Assembly: GCA_023055425.1 (NCBI GenBank)
Contig: JALGPY010000009.1
Span: forward strand, 16,743,775 to 16,807,774
Direction of reading: 5' to 3'
Source of the DNA: Linanthus parryae
Lineage: Eukaryota; Streptophyta; Magnoliopsida; Ericales; Polemoniaceae
DNA: 64,000 nt
The notes under the pieces are model-generated. The model did no database searches, had not been told where the DNA came from, and saw only the letters and a list, made by a program, of their open reading frames with translations. Positions 32,130-43,157 of the stretch are shown one piece after another. Numbering within the stretch: position 1 is the first letter of the stretch; each line of letters opens with the position of its first letter. The translations under genes and the position numbers were made by a program.

Positions 32130-32493
32130 TGCGTTCAAACGCAACTCACCTGCATTCAAACGCAGTGCGTCTGAACGCACTCTTCCTGCGTTTGAACGCA
32201 GGCCTTAACCACTTTTTCCTTCTGGCTTCTGGCTTCTCGGACACGTGCGTTTGAACGCAGCTTACCTGCGTTTGAACGCACAACTTGGTCTTTCTGCTCC
32301 TGATGTCGAGTCCTGCGTTTGAACGCAGGTTGTGCGTCTGAACGCACACCTTAGTTTTTCTTCACTTCTGGATCTGAGTCCTGCGTTTCAACGCAGGCCG
32401 TGCGTCTGAACGCACGCCTTAGTCTCTTTTCCGCCATTTTCCCGCTGCTGCCATCTAGTGCGTTTGAACGCAGCTGCCCTGCGTTTGAACGCA
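32130..32493 (-). repeat. Palindrome array in B1 LTR (12 copies)
   Basis: Consensus TGCGTTTGAACGCA, half-sites TGCGTT and AACGCA, variable centre. I count 12 copies, mostly in pairs with 5- or 7-nt gaps. The TATA box lies at 32037-32046, 83 nt downstream of the nearest copy in sense direction. Confidence 0.93.
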
Positions 32494-32785
32494 CAACTTA
32501 GACTTTTTCTGCTCTTTTTCTGCTCAGCTTTCCTGATACGCTGCCTCCCCATCCAAGTCAATCTCATGCATTTCTCGGCACCTGTTATTTGCACACAACA
32601 TGTACCCGCGATCATATTCAACAAACAAAAGTATGCATAAAATTACTCAAATCTTGCAATCATGTCCTATAAATCTCTGCCTCGTACCAGGTGGAAAATA
32701 AGCTGAAAATGGGCAAACTCAACTCTCACAGGGTTAAAACCAATGGTAAAAAGATGTCCCAGAATAGTCCATTTTCAAGCTATCA

Positions 32786-32823
32786 AAATACCCCCACATT
32801 AAACTCTGCTCGTCCCGAGCAGA
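32786..32823 (-). promoter_or_regulatory. Polypurine tract and hairpin of B1
   Basis: Sense: hairpin TCTGCTCG-GGA-CGAGCAGA (32823-32805), then AATGTGGGGGTATT to the LTR. Same arrangement as A, with a C-G pair in place of a T-A pair in the stem. Confidence 0.85.
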
Positions 32824-34095
32824 CCCTTGCATACTGCCTTGCAGACCCTTCTTTTGCATACTTTATTTGCATACTTCCCCCCTTTATCACAGATTCACGC
32901 GACAGACCAACAAAACTCAATAGATGACTGACTCAGATACAGAATATACACAAACTGACTCAAGACACAACAAAATTTTTTTTTTCTCTCTGAGATTGGG
33001 CAACCTCTCTAACATAAACTGAAATCATCAAATCCTCACAAGCTCATTTTGAAATTCCACAACACGCAGCAAGAAATGGTATAAACTGATCCTGTGCACA
33101 AACTCACTAAGGTGTCCCCAAACATCCACCAAACCAACCAAGATAAAGCACGTCTTTTGACTTAGAGGGTCCAGGCATCTTAAGTCACTAGATAATTTTT
33201 CTTCGCCAAGTCATTTGAGGTTTTCAGACCCTCTTAGCCCTTATTGCGTTTGATTTGCAAATTGTCCCATTGCTGGGAGACACAACTCCTGTGTAATACG
33301 GCTTGATTTTAATTTCCCTCTTAAGCTCTAAATTGGATTGAATCCAAATTTCCCGTGTGAACGGAAGCACATTATGTTGTTTCTCCTTTGAGCGCAAATA
33401 ATTATTTATATTTTTTTTCAGATTGTTTTTTTTTTTTTTTTTTTACATTTTTTAATAAACCTCCTCTGTTTTTACAACTGTGCAGTAGAGCTTTAAGAGT
33501 GCGGGCTTTTTAGGATTTTCTCTTGGAACCACCTTAAGGGATGGTGGTGTACATTCCCCAACTTCGCTTAGGCCGAAGACTTGTACCACATAAAACCGAC
33601 TCTACACGAAGATCCACCCCAGATTCCAAGAGTCCACAAGTTTCCACGGGAAACAGAATAATAAGTTATCTAAAGACCAATTCCACCTAGCACACTAGAA
33701 AAGCCAAAAGTATGCATGTTATCTACTTTCCACATTCCTGAATACCCGGGACATCCTGTCGTGAGACTTGCGCACAAAATACTAAAATTTGAAGTATCCC
33801 TACTACGGTGCTTCCTACTCTAATGAGCTCTTTCATTGGATTCTCTTCAGTTTTCAGGTCCTAAGTTGCCCTTTCTCAAAAGTTTTTAAATTATTTATAT
33901 TTTTCCCTTTTTTATTATTATTTTTTTTTCATGCAAGGTCAGAAAAGTTGGTGGGTAGACTCAACATAAAAAAAACGTGCTGACTCAAAAATGAAAATAA
34001 AATGAAAAATAAAATTGACAAAAATATGCTGACATGGCTATGCAGGAGGACACGATTCCCCACCCCCACACTAGAGGTGGCGCGTCCTCGCGACT
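32824..34095 (-). other. 3' non-coding region of B1
   Basis: No gene. T-rich runs at about 33410-33445 and 33898-33930. Polypurine-like tract (sense GTGTGGGGGTGGG) at about 34059-34071, 25 nt after the ORF2 stop. Near-identical to 53397-54676 of B2. Confidence 0.75.
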
Positions 34096-35813
34096 CTACT
34101 GATCTGGCCTGTAACTAGAATCTGTGTTCTCTGGAGTAGACTGGTCAGTCGGCTCTGGAGATGCTGAAGGGGTTCGCCCTCTGGCGCGTTTCCTCGCAGC
34201 ATGGCGTGCTGCGGCAGCGGTTGGAACCTTCTGGAAACGCTGGAACCAGTCTACTCCATCTCTTTCAGCATGGCGTGCTGCGGGATGGGCACTGCTGGCC
34301 CCTGGGTCTACATGCTGCCTCCTAGGTGGGTACTGGGTACCGGGTATGCCGGGGTCACCAACACTCTCTGCGTGTTCCAGACTCGGTGTGGGGTCATGGC
34401 CAGAGAAGCTGTCATATGGCCGACTATCCTCCATTGTCCAACTGGGACAATTATCACTCGAATAGCGGTCCGGGAAGTTAAATCTCTTACCACGCATGTT
34501 GCTCTGAATTTCAGCGAGTGCCGCCTCATGAGCTCTCAATGCGGCTGTGTTAGCGTGGTAAATATGCTTCTGGGTCTTGAACAACTTTCCAAGACCCCTG
34601 GCCATTTTCTTGACCGTCCTTACCAGGTAGTTTTGCACTTTTTCTTGGGCCTTAATTTTCTTCCTGACCCATTCCTCATGCTCAGTCCTCTCCAGGCGCC
34701 CAAAAGAACTGCGCCTGGCCCCTCTGCTGGACTGCCCTAAGTCGGGCTCGGCCTGCCTGTGTTCACCGGAACTGGCAGATCGTGGCAGTCAGAGGGGACC
34801 TGGTAAGGCTGGAAAACCCCCATCACCGGGAGGAGGTGGTGGTGGCATGCCAGCACCCCCACCCTGAGGCGGAGCATCATCATCATCATCGTCCACTTGG
34901 ACAAATTCTGGAGGCCCGTGCAGAGCCTCGTGCAACGCACATCTCATGTTTCGGTACTTGCGTACCTGCACTGGTCAGATATCTCTCAGCTCGCCAGGAA
35001 TAACCACCCTATAATCCTGCGCCATTTTTGTTAACATCCCCAGGAGACCCAAACCCTTGTTGCTGTGGGTCTCTCTTCGTTCCTGGAAAAACTCACAAAT
35101 AATCTCCGGGAGGCTCACAGGCTCTCGGGCCATCAGACAGTACACCAAAAGGGCAATGTTATAATCAATGCGGGTAAAGTGTTTAATACCCACAATTCTG
35201 TTGTTTACCCACTCAGTCCACCATCTCGCCTCTTGAATCAGGTAGGTCGCAGTGAGTTTCCGGTAGGAAGGACTCCGTTCAGGATAGTACCAAGCAGCGC
35301 CTGGTACACCAGCACACAAGGTGGTTAGGATCTGTTCGCTAAGCTGTTCAGAGGATGACGTCTCAGTTCCTGAAACTGACAATCATCCAACACTAATTCC
35401 AGACCCAGACTCTCTCGAATACTCTCTGGGGTGATTCGAATCCATCTCTTTCTGCAGTAAATCCAATCAATTGACTGGGCTTCACTGTTCATGCACTGCT
35501 GGAGATTACTGAAAATCTCCTTAGCCAGCACAGAACTGACTTGCAGATTGGTAAAACCAGTAAACAAATCCCCAAAATGATCCTGCCCAGTATAGTTGAA
35601 CAGTTCATCCCCCATTGCCACTCTATCACGGGGAAAAGTTCTCTCAGCAGGTATATCATACCGAATCTTTTTGTCTTGCAGAAAGAAACGGTGAGCGTCC
35701 ATGTTAACAAACCTATGGTCGCAAAAATGGTCAACCCTAAGCAATGTGCAGTCTATGATGTTCAAGGGTGCAATCGCCCTATCAGGCCTCATGTATGGGC
35801 TATCCTCATCCAT
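34096..35813 (-). pseudogene. ORF2 of B1, broken
   Basis: Start ATG at 35813 (MDEDSPYMRPDRAI); upstream in-frame codons lack an ATG. Conserved parts: DHRFVNMDAHRFF, LFNYTGQDHFGDLF, IYCRKRWIRITPESIRESL, RWWTEWVNNRIVGIKHF, VSLPEIICEFF, GLGLLGMLTKMAQ; then a run of Asp, a Pro-rich stretch, a basic coiled part (VRTVKKMARGLGKLF) and a C-terminal HAARKRARGRTPS nuclear-localisation-like motif. A one-base deletion near 35355 shifts the frame, and TGA near 34975 replaces a CGA seen in B2. About 560 residues when open. Same family as A and C ORF2. Confidence 0.82.
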
Positions 35814-36211
35814 TTCAAGATTCAAACAGAAAAAATGGAAATCTTCAAAGAGAAGGGAAAGATAGAACCTGGCTACCCGGAGTAAATCTTACGGGTACAG
35901 ATCTGGAAATTACTCTCTGAAGTGGATTTGAAGTTGTTTGGATCTGAGGAGTTGGACCACCCCCACACTGGTCCTGACTTTCTGGTGTTCCTGCGGTGGT
36001 CGTCGGAGATTGCTGGCGGCTGACTGCTTCTGGCGGCTGCTAGGGCAGAGAGAATTTCTAGAGAGAGAGTTGAAAACTGGATGACTTGGGTGAAAATGAG
36101 TCACTGTCATCCGTACAGTATATATAGGCAAATTTTCTGAAAATGCAGAATGGCCCCTGAATTTCAAATTTTTTCAAAACTTTTTCAAAATTTTCTGATC
36201 CCGCTCGAATG
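35814..36211 (-). promoter_or_regulatory. ORF2 promoter and leader of B1
   Basis: TATA box TATATATA at 36119-36126, 85 nt downstream (sense) of the palindrome array. A polypurine-like tract, sense GTGTGGGGGTGGT, at 35956-35968. Leader hairpin TACCCG/CGGGTA at 35874-35897 with loop TAAGATTTACTC, nearly the A loop. Confidence 0.7.
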
Positions 36212-36780
36212 TGCGTTTGAACGCATCTTCTGCGTTTGAACGCACGGCTTCAACTTTTCTGGAAATTTGAAATTCTCTTGATCTGCGTTTGAACGCATGG
36301 TGTGCGTTTGAACGCAGTGCTTGAAGTTCTATGAAGTTTCTGGGCTTGTTGTTTTGCGTTTGAACGCACATGAGTTGCGTTTAAACGCACTGCTTTTCTT
36401 CTGCAATGCTTCTGATGAGCTGCGTTTGAACGCACATGATCTGCGTTTAAACGCACGCCTTGTCCCTAGAAATTCTCTGCTGATTAGTTCTTGCGTTCAA
36501 ACGCACCCTCTGCGTTTAAACGCACGTCCTTAGGCTTTTCCAACCCATCTTTGTCTTCTTGCGTTTGAACGCACCTTGTGCGTTTGAACGCACCACTTGT
36601 TGGCTGGAAGTCTTCGTTGTGTGATCTGCGATTGAACGCAGGTGGTCTGCGTTTGAACGCAGAAGTGTTAGCCATTTTCAGTGATTCTTCGGTCTGTTGG
36701 TGGGTCTGCGTTTGAGCGCAGGGTATCTGCGTTTGAACGCACATGTGCGTTTGAACGCATGTCTCCTGCGTTTGAACGCA
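36212..36780 (-). repeat. Palindrome array of B1 upstream of ORF2 (18 copies)
   Basis: Eighteen copies of TGCGTTTGAACGCA or close variants (centres TG, TA, CA; one TGCGATTGAACGCA, one with AGCGCA), arranged as pairs with 4-, 5- or 7-nt gaps. Element C is inserted seven bases after the last copy (GCCTC target). Confidence 0.94.
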
Positions 36781-36786
36781 CGCCTC

Positions 36787-38328
36787 TGATGCGCAAACTA
36801 ACGTGCTATCGCAAGTGTACGAATCTTGTAGTACCGGGTGCAATTAGACTCGGGTGATCGTTCCCACGAGGACTGTTTCGGGTTTACTTACGTTGTCAGT
36901 TTCGGTTATCCAAGTGTAGTAACAGGGAGGAGTAGTTTGTGATTATAGTGACTAAACTAAAAACAGAAATTAAAAACGTAAACGTAAATATTTTTTGTGA
37001 CGTTTTCTGAATTAAGCTGATTTGGTTGTAACGATAATAGATGAAGACTAGGCTCCAGGATCCCCTAGGGTTTCTACAGATTTCAGTTTTACGTTCGATT
37101 ATGAAAACACTCAGAATTTTTGATATCTGTGCAACGTACCAGTTGTGCGGTGACTTTTCAGATTCCACACGTAATCCCGATCCTGCAGATTTTCGGGTTC
37201 TTGTTAAGCTGCCTAAGTCTGCAGTCTCGGTCTAATCCTGTTAGGGTTTCTAACCTGTCCGAATGGCCCGGGTCAAATTCTCTAACAGTTGGTCTTACGT
37301 TTTTCAATGCTAGCCCTATCTCCCTTTCTCTGGTCGGTCTATCAGGGTAAGGTACTAAATCCTGGTTTTTCTTCCTAACCCTAACTTGACGTTTTCACCT
37401 ACAACTTCGGGTCTATAGCAATCCTGGGTGATCAATCCTATCATGCGATAATAATCAAAACCAGAATAACAAATATAACTTGCTGAATTAAGATAACAAT
37501 CATGAATCCATAAACGTAGTAGTCATAAAATCTGAGTAAGAAACCCTAGGTTCACCGAGAACCTAGGTGAAAAGTTTAGCTACGACTAGACATAGTACAA
37601 AACGCAGTTTCTGAATAAATGAGAGAGAATGGAATCAAACTAAGTCTTCGAATCTCGAATCGCGCTTTCGTGCTCTCCGTGAATGCTCTGACTTTGCCCT
37701 TCGGTTGTGCTGAGAATTGTGCTAAGTCTCTCTGTCTTCAAAACGAGTCTGGAAGAGTCTTTAAATAGTGCTGTTTCCTGAAAACGCTCGTGCCCGAAAT
37801 TACGGAATCTGCCATCGGTCCACCGTCTTTGACCAAAAAGTCAAAACAGGCTGCGTATATACGCAACCAGGGCCCATCAACCACCCCCCATCTCCCTCCC
37901 TGCCTGCGTATATACGCAGGCAGGGGGTGGAGATGTGGGCCCCACTTGGTCCTTTGGTGGGACAGGTTGGGTCCCCTGGGTCCCACTATTCTGCCTGACG
38001 CTCCCGGTTTGCCTCTTCGGTGTACTTCTGCTTTTCCGTGTTTCCGTCGTGTCCCGGTCTTGTGCACGTTTCCCGAGACGGTCCCGGCTTGGTCTCGGCA
38101 CGCTTCCCGATGCACCTCCCGAACCTGTTCCTGAAAAGGCAACACGAACGAAAACCCGCGATCATATCCAAATATAGCAATAAATAAGCAGAAATCCAGC
38201 AAGTACAAATAAACGTCTCGTTCTAGATTCCCGAGGCATTCTAAGGCATTTTCCGGCAAAAAACGCTAATTCCGACACAAATACTCGTGAAATCAGGCTA
38301 TAAGATAACCCCTAATTGGGCGTTATCA
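36787..38328 (-). repeat. 3' LTR of C
   Basis: Plus-strand TGATGCGC...GTTATCA, 1542 bp. Has about 124 bp (about 37990-38113) absent from the 5' LTR and two palindromes where the other has four. Hairpin arms CTGCAGA 37183/TCTGCAG 37218 and CTGTTAG 37238-37244/CTAACAG 37282-37288 correspond to B hairpins. Fold CCTAGGTTC/GAACCTAGG near 37545. Confidence 0.92.
37852..37918 (-). repeat. Palindromes of C in 3' LTR
   Basis: Perfect TGCGTATATACGCA at 37852-37865 and 37905-37918. TATA-like box (plus-strand TTTAAATA 37760-37767) lies 84 nt downstream in sense direction. Confidence 0.9.
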
Positions 38329-38365
38329 AATACCCCCGCACTAAACATTGCTCGTCCGGAGCAAT
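38329..38365 (-). promoter_or_regulatory. Polypurine tract and hairpin of C
   Basis: Sense ATTGCTC-CGGAC-GAGCAAT (38365-38347) then TTTAGTGCGGGGGTATT to the LTR. Confidence 0.82.
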
Positions 38366-40237
38366 CCTGCCAACTCTAGCCTGCAATTCTGTCCTCGTGA
38401 CTGACTCTGTACATACCCTACCATTGCATACGCTCTTGACCCGAACCTTTCAACCGGACGACTCGATAGAAAAACTGACTCAGATAGAGTATACACAGAC
38501 TCAAACGACTCAAAACAGACTAGTGACAAAAATATTTTTGCGAGATCGGGCAACTTCAAAAACATAAACAGTGTGTCCTCGTGATCTCATCCTTTTCAGA
38601 ATGTACTTCCCTGCAAGCGATCGGTAAGTCTGAACAGATTTATATGGTGGATTTAAGCACTGGACCGAAGTACTATTACTTTGGTTAGCAAACTGAGCAA
38701 ATCCCTAGCTAACTTACCATCCGAGCTGTTTCCGAAAGGATCTATGTCTAATCAGGTAGGATAAGTATATGTATCAAGGTATGGCATAATCCTACATGTT
38801 ATGACATTCTCACAATTTACCAAACTCACACCCCTCACCGAGATCCCGAAAAACTGCCCGAAACACCTAAGTTCCTGCTTTCCCAATTCTCCTGTACCCC
38901 GGTGTGTCTTCGCCGTGCTCGCGGCCACAAATGTGAAGCGGTGCAAAACGTCTCGAAAATTGTGCCACTCACTCAGCTTTTTATTTAAATAACAAAAACA
39001 CAAAACAAACTAAAAACTAGATCATAATTTTTTCCTTATTCTTTTCTTTTTCTTTTCTTTCTTTTTTTTCTCTTTTTTTTTATAACACAACTATATATAC
39101 ACACGTACACGAATTTCAACAATACTAAACTAACTAAAGCTGAGTGAGTGAAAATAAATATCTGGCGTGGGATACGTAAAATGTCCTCATGTGAAGTATC
39201 CCCACACTAATCCTGAAGCGCTGATCCTGTAGTCGAGATAAAACTCTGCAGTCCCACCGAACCTCCTCATCACCAAAGATGTAGAAAAATGGCACAACCA
39301 CCAATTGACCCTACAACCCCCCCGGAACCCCGTTTTGTGCGAAAAGATACTCGCACGCGACTAACTCCTCCTGTGGTCACTATGTAATGAAGTGATCCAC
39401 CTCTGAAAATTAATGCACTGTCGCCACTAACTCACCCTGTCCTTCCCTCAAAAACGTGTCAAAATTGAAACTGTCCAAAACTGATAACTCATGAAGCTCC
39501 CCCATCTAAAACCTGCCCCTACTCACTCCCTCCGTCATAACACGTAGAATAGCCAACCATCGACTGATGAGGTCTCAAAGAAGGCTGCCTAGGCTAAAGT
39601 GGCTACGAAGAAAGAGGGTAAATGGCTTCAAACGGGTTGACTAATTGGACCTAGGGGTAAGAAACAGGACGTGAGGTCCCTTGATAGCCAGTCACTCCAC
39701 CGAAAAATGCGATGACCGTGACGGCGCCCGTGGGCGGGTTGTCGACTACCTATGTGACGGTGGTGTAGCAACTAGTCGGATTTTTCGCTCAGATGATAAT
39801 TATTTGCGGATTCCAAAGGTCACTGGCTCTCACCTATCTACTATACCTCGGTGCAAGTTTTCTTCTCTTTCAAAGGATTCAAACTCGATTTCTTCACTGT
39901 TTTCGTTATCTCGATTGCCCTTTCTCAAAATTTTCTGATTTTAAAACTTTTTTTTTTGAAAAATAATTTATACTCGCTGTTTGCGTATATACGCAGGTCT
40001 GCGTATATACCCAACCAGCAGCATAAAAAAAATTTCATTTTTCATTTTTTTTTTATTAATTATATACAATGCATGGCCAGAATGATTATGGTGGGTTGAC
40101 TCAAATAAGGAAAATATGCTGACTCAAAAATAAAAATAAAAATAAAAATAAATACGAAAAAACGTGCAGACCGGGTAAATGCAGACACGACTACCACCCC
40201 CCCCCCCCCACTAAGAGGTGGCATGCCCTCATGGCAC
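38366..40237 (-). other. 3' non-coding region of C
   Basis: No gene. Pyrimidine-rich runs at about 39040-39080; sense GTGTGGGGATAC at about 39196-39208; one full and one partial palindrome at 39982-39995 and 40000-40013 (18-bp period); a C run (40197-40209) that replaces the polypurine-like tract following ORF2 in A and B. Confidence 0.7.
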
Positions 40238-42084
40238 TCACTCGTCCGGAAAAAATGTCGGGTCTGACCCGGTCTCGGACGTACCGGATATGCTACCCGG
40301 CGAGCTGCTCTCTGAATCAGTCCTAAATACCGGCTGACGTGCCCGTGTACAGGGCCGGTAATCAGAGGACTGCGACTCGGACCCAGTCCAACTGCTAGGT
40401 GGCTGGGATCGCAAAGTCGTCCTGCCACTCGAAGGTTGCTGAGTACGGGCCCCAGTCTGCTGGGTACGGGTTCCAGTCTGCTGGGTACGGGTCCCAGTCT
40501 GACGACCTGTAGGCTGCCGGGATCGTGTCCCAGGCTGCCGTCTCTCCTGTCGGGCAGGTGGCTGTGATGGCTGAGTCGGTGGTGGTGGCTGGGTCGGGGG
40601 TGGTGGAGCAGACGTGCACTCGCTAGAGTCCCCGTCATCCGACCATCCCTCGGTAAAGCTGCTGGAGTAGGTGGGTGGAAAATACAGCGGAAGTGGCGGT
40701 TCTCGGCCTGCGTGCCGAGCCGCATCCCGCTGCTCCTCTCAAATACTAGCTAGGGCAGCCTGGGTGTCCTTCGTGACATTCCGCTGAGTCCGGCGGTTAT
40801 GCGTCAACGCTCTCCAAAGCTTGCCCACGCTCTCATACACCTTCTCTCCTATGGACTTGCGTCCGCCCTGACACCCCTCAAATCTCTCGTCCACTCGGGG
40901 CAGTCTACGTGGCGGGGCCGGTCTAGCTCGTGGGGTCGGGTTGGCCCGTGGGGCCGGCTCACCTCTCTGACGGGCAGGCTGAGGCTGGGCATTCCTCTCA
41001 GTCCCCTGTCTACTCGACTCGGGGCGCTCACTCTCTCTACTAGTACGGCATCGCCGAAGTCCGGCCGATGCCTGGCGACTGACTGGTCGCTCCTGAGTCG
41101 AACGCCTCCTAGGGGCATGGGCAGGGGCAGGTGCAGGGGCAGGAGCCGGGTCCTCCTCCATAATATCGTCATCCTCATCGAGGTCAACGACTGGCTGTGG
41201 TGGGCCCGGGTGACGAGCGCTAAGCTTCCTATAAGGCCGTGGCCTAGGAGGAAGTAGATCACCCTCTAAATCATGCATCGGAACCTGAAACTCCCGTGCC
41301 AGTTTGGAAATGAGGTTGGCGTACCCCAATCCCTTATGGCTACTGGAGCAGTTCCGCTCCTGCATGTACACCCAAATCCGACGAGGGATGTCAACCTCTC
41401 GTCTAAGAACAAGGCAATAGACTAAGAGTACGTACAGAAGTCAAGGTAGGTAAAATGCTTAATACCCACTACCCTGTTCACTACCCACTCGGCCCACCAC
41501 CGTGGCGGGCCGGTAATAAAATGAAAATGCAATTTCTTGCCTATCTCTCCTGGCCCCTCTCTCTCGAAATGGGCACCCGGGTACCCCCCAGTCACAACCC
41601 GCAAAAGCTCAGCATCGCTAGGCGGGTAATCTGCACACTCAGCATATGCGCACGAGAAGTGGCGGATCGGAATCTGATACGCCTGGCGGATGGTATCCGC
41701 CGTGATCTACAGAAACGTACGCCGCAAATAGACCCAGCGGACATCCCCGTTGGCCTCACCCTCCCCCTTGTGCATGAGGTTCGCGTAGAACTCACGCACC
41801 AAGTCAGAACTGGAAACGTCCGGAAACCCCGCTAGGGACGTTCCGAAAATGTCCGGTCTACTCGCATACTCTGCCATCTCTGGCGGCATGCTCGTATGGT
41901 CTACCTGAAACTGGTAGTCTACGGGAAGGCTATGACTCATTTTGGTTCCGGTCATAAAGTAAAACTGTGCATGATGGTTGACGAACCTAAAACTGTCAAA
42001 CTGCCTAGAGGTAAGCTCATCTGCCTCATAGTCAGTCGGGATGTCATCTCGCTCGGGGTCTACGACGGGTACGTGAAACTTCAT
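40238..42084 (-). pseudogene. ORF2 of C, broken
   Basis: ATG at 42084 (MKFHVPVVDPERDD). Conserved: FDSFRFVNHHAQFYFM, SSSDLVREFYANLM, WVYLRRTFL, a TAG near 41707 where B has a sense codon in WIRITPESI, PPRWWAEWVVNRVVGIKHF, a frameshift near 41440, then HKGLGYANLISKLAREFQVP. The C-terminus is long: an Asp/Glu run, AP repeats, many Arg/Pro/Gln, a TGA near 40741, and three GTRTQQT-type repeats (21-bp DNA repeat at about 40449-40508), ending SDPTFFPDE at 40238. Arg-rich parts would suit nuclear localisation. Function unknown. Confidence 0.8.
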
Positions 42085-42916
42085 AACAGACCGAACCTCG
42101 TAAAACGTGCCGACTCGGGCAAATAAGCAAAAACGTGAAATGTGCACAAAAATAGTGTGTCTCAATAGATAGTCCACCTAAGAGCTACCAGAGGTCCACA
42201 CGGCAAGTGCCGCTCCAAAACGCAAAATTACCGAAAATAACGGGCCCGGCTACGGGCCGTGACAAAACGGAAAATAAAGCGAGGGATGAGATTTTCGACC
42301 TTCCCTAAACAGGGGTGAAGACCGGAGATTCTGCCTGGAAAGTCGCCGGAAAGCCGCCGGTGGTTGCCGGAAAAATCGCGGGAAAAGTCAACTGCCCGGA
42401 ATTGAAATCCGAGCCCACCAAATCGAAGCCCTCGATCTCCTCGTTCACGTTCCCTTGTACGGTTTTTGCTAGTTCTTGCTCTAACACCTTCGAATCTGCA
42501 CTTTTCCTCAAGAACACCTCACTTTTTGATGGAAATTGCCCGCTCGATTTTCGATTGTTTCTGGATTTTGATGGATGAAACTTGATCCTTGCGACGAGGG
42601 GATTCCAGAAATGTGCCCGGATTTTGATTTGGAGGTCCGATGCACAATTTGTGTTCTTCAAGTGAGAGGAAATGGAGGTAGAGAGAGAAAGAGAGGTGCC
42701 AACAATGGCAAAATCCGGCCCCCTCTCTCATTATAAACCCTAAATGGTCAAAATGACCAAAATACCCCCGGGGTTTTGAAAAAATTTAGAATTTGTTGTT
42801 TTTTTTTTCTTTCTTTCCTGTTTACGTATATACGCAGTACTGCGTATATACCCAACCTGAAAACAAAACGGAAAAAAAAAAATTAATTTAATGCCCTTGG
42901 GTTGCGTATATATTTA
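42085..42916 (-). promoter_or_regulatory. ORF2 promoter, palindromes and leader of C
   Basis: Palindromes TACGTATATACGCA 42823-42836, TGCGTATATACCCA 42841-42854 and a partial copy at 42903-42916. TATA-like string (plus-strand ATTATAAA 42730-42737), 85 nt downstream in sense direction. The leader hairpin GGCCCG-TAGC-CGGGCC at 42243-42258 corresponds to the A/B leader hairpin with a shortened loop. Confidence 0.65.
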
Positions 42917-43157
42917 TTTTTTTTTTCAAATCTTCTCTCTTCCCCTGTTTTCCCGGTTCTGGCTGTTTTGGATGTTTTTGTATCTGCACATTCTCAAATT
43001 CAAAGTCAAAAACCCGCTCACCTCGCCTCTCTCAAAAATTCAGAACTGACATAATAACGTAATAACTAATAAAACTAAATAAATAAACGATAAATTTTGG
43101 GTTGCCTCTTAAACAGCGCCTTGTGATTTACAGTCGACGACCCGACCTTGTTACCTC
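42917..43157 (-). other. Spacer and conserved post-integrase block of C
   Basis: 43097-43157 is the C copy of the block described at 549-610 (sense GAGGTAACAAGGTCGGG...GGCAACCCAA); 42917-43096 holds nothing I recognise. Confidence 0.75.

Larger units (their letters stand above)
31060..32785 (-). repeat. 3' LTR of B1
   Basis: On the plus strand TGACAGCG...AGCTATCA, 1726 bp. In sense order: array 32493-32130, TATA box TATAAAAGG (32046-32037 region), fold CCTAGGTTC near 31841 (right arm mutated), hairpin series 31633-31435, conserved 3' end with GTACACTTGCG. Very similar to B2 LTRs. Confidence 0.92.
31060..36786 (-). mobile_element. Athila-like element B1 (3' part; continues 50150-51601)
   Basis: Minus strand. 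The 3' LTR (31060-32785), ORF2 and promoter array are here; the integrase is beyond inserted element C, at 50150-51601, where B2 interrupts it. Its remaining pol, gag and 5' LTR should lie right of B2, outside the window. Target flank at 31055-31059 is GCCTG. Confidence 0.9.

Noticed and set aside
34124..34740. Plus-strand ORFs opposite ORF2 of B1 (and 54782-55279 in B2)
   Set aside because: Antisense shadows of the conserved minus-strand ORF2.
36212..36780. Regular short repeats that could look like a CRISPR array
   Set aside because: Gaps are only 4-7 nt within pairs and irregular between pairs, the repeat is 14 bp, and all surrounding sequence is plant retrotransposon.
36174..36843. ORFs such as those with repeated CVQTQ, RSNA and FKRR in the B arrays, both strands
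   Set aside because: They are translations of the palindrome repeats, differ between B1 and B2 and have no independent support.
37738..38259. 173-codon ORF in the C LTR and its counterpart at 49649-50029
   Set aside because: It runs across the palindromes and the 124-bp indel, so length and frame are not conserved.
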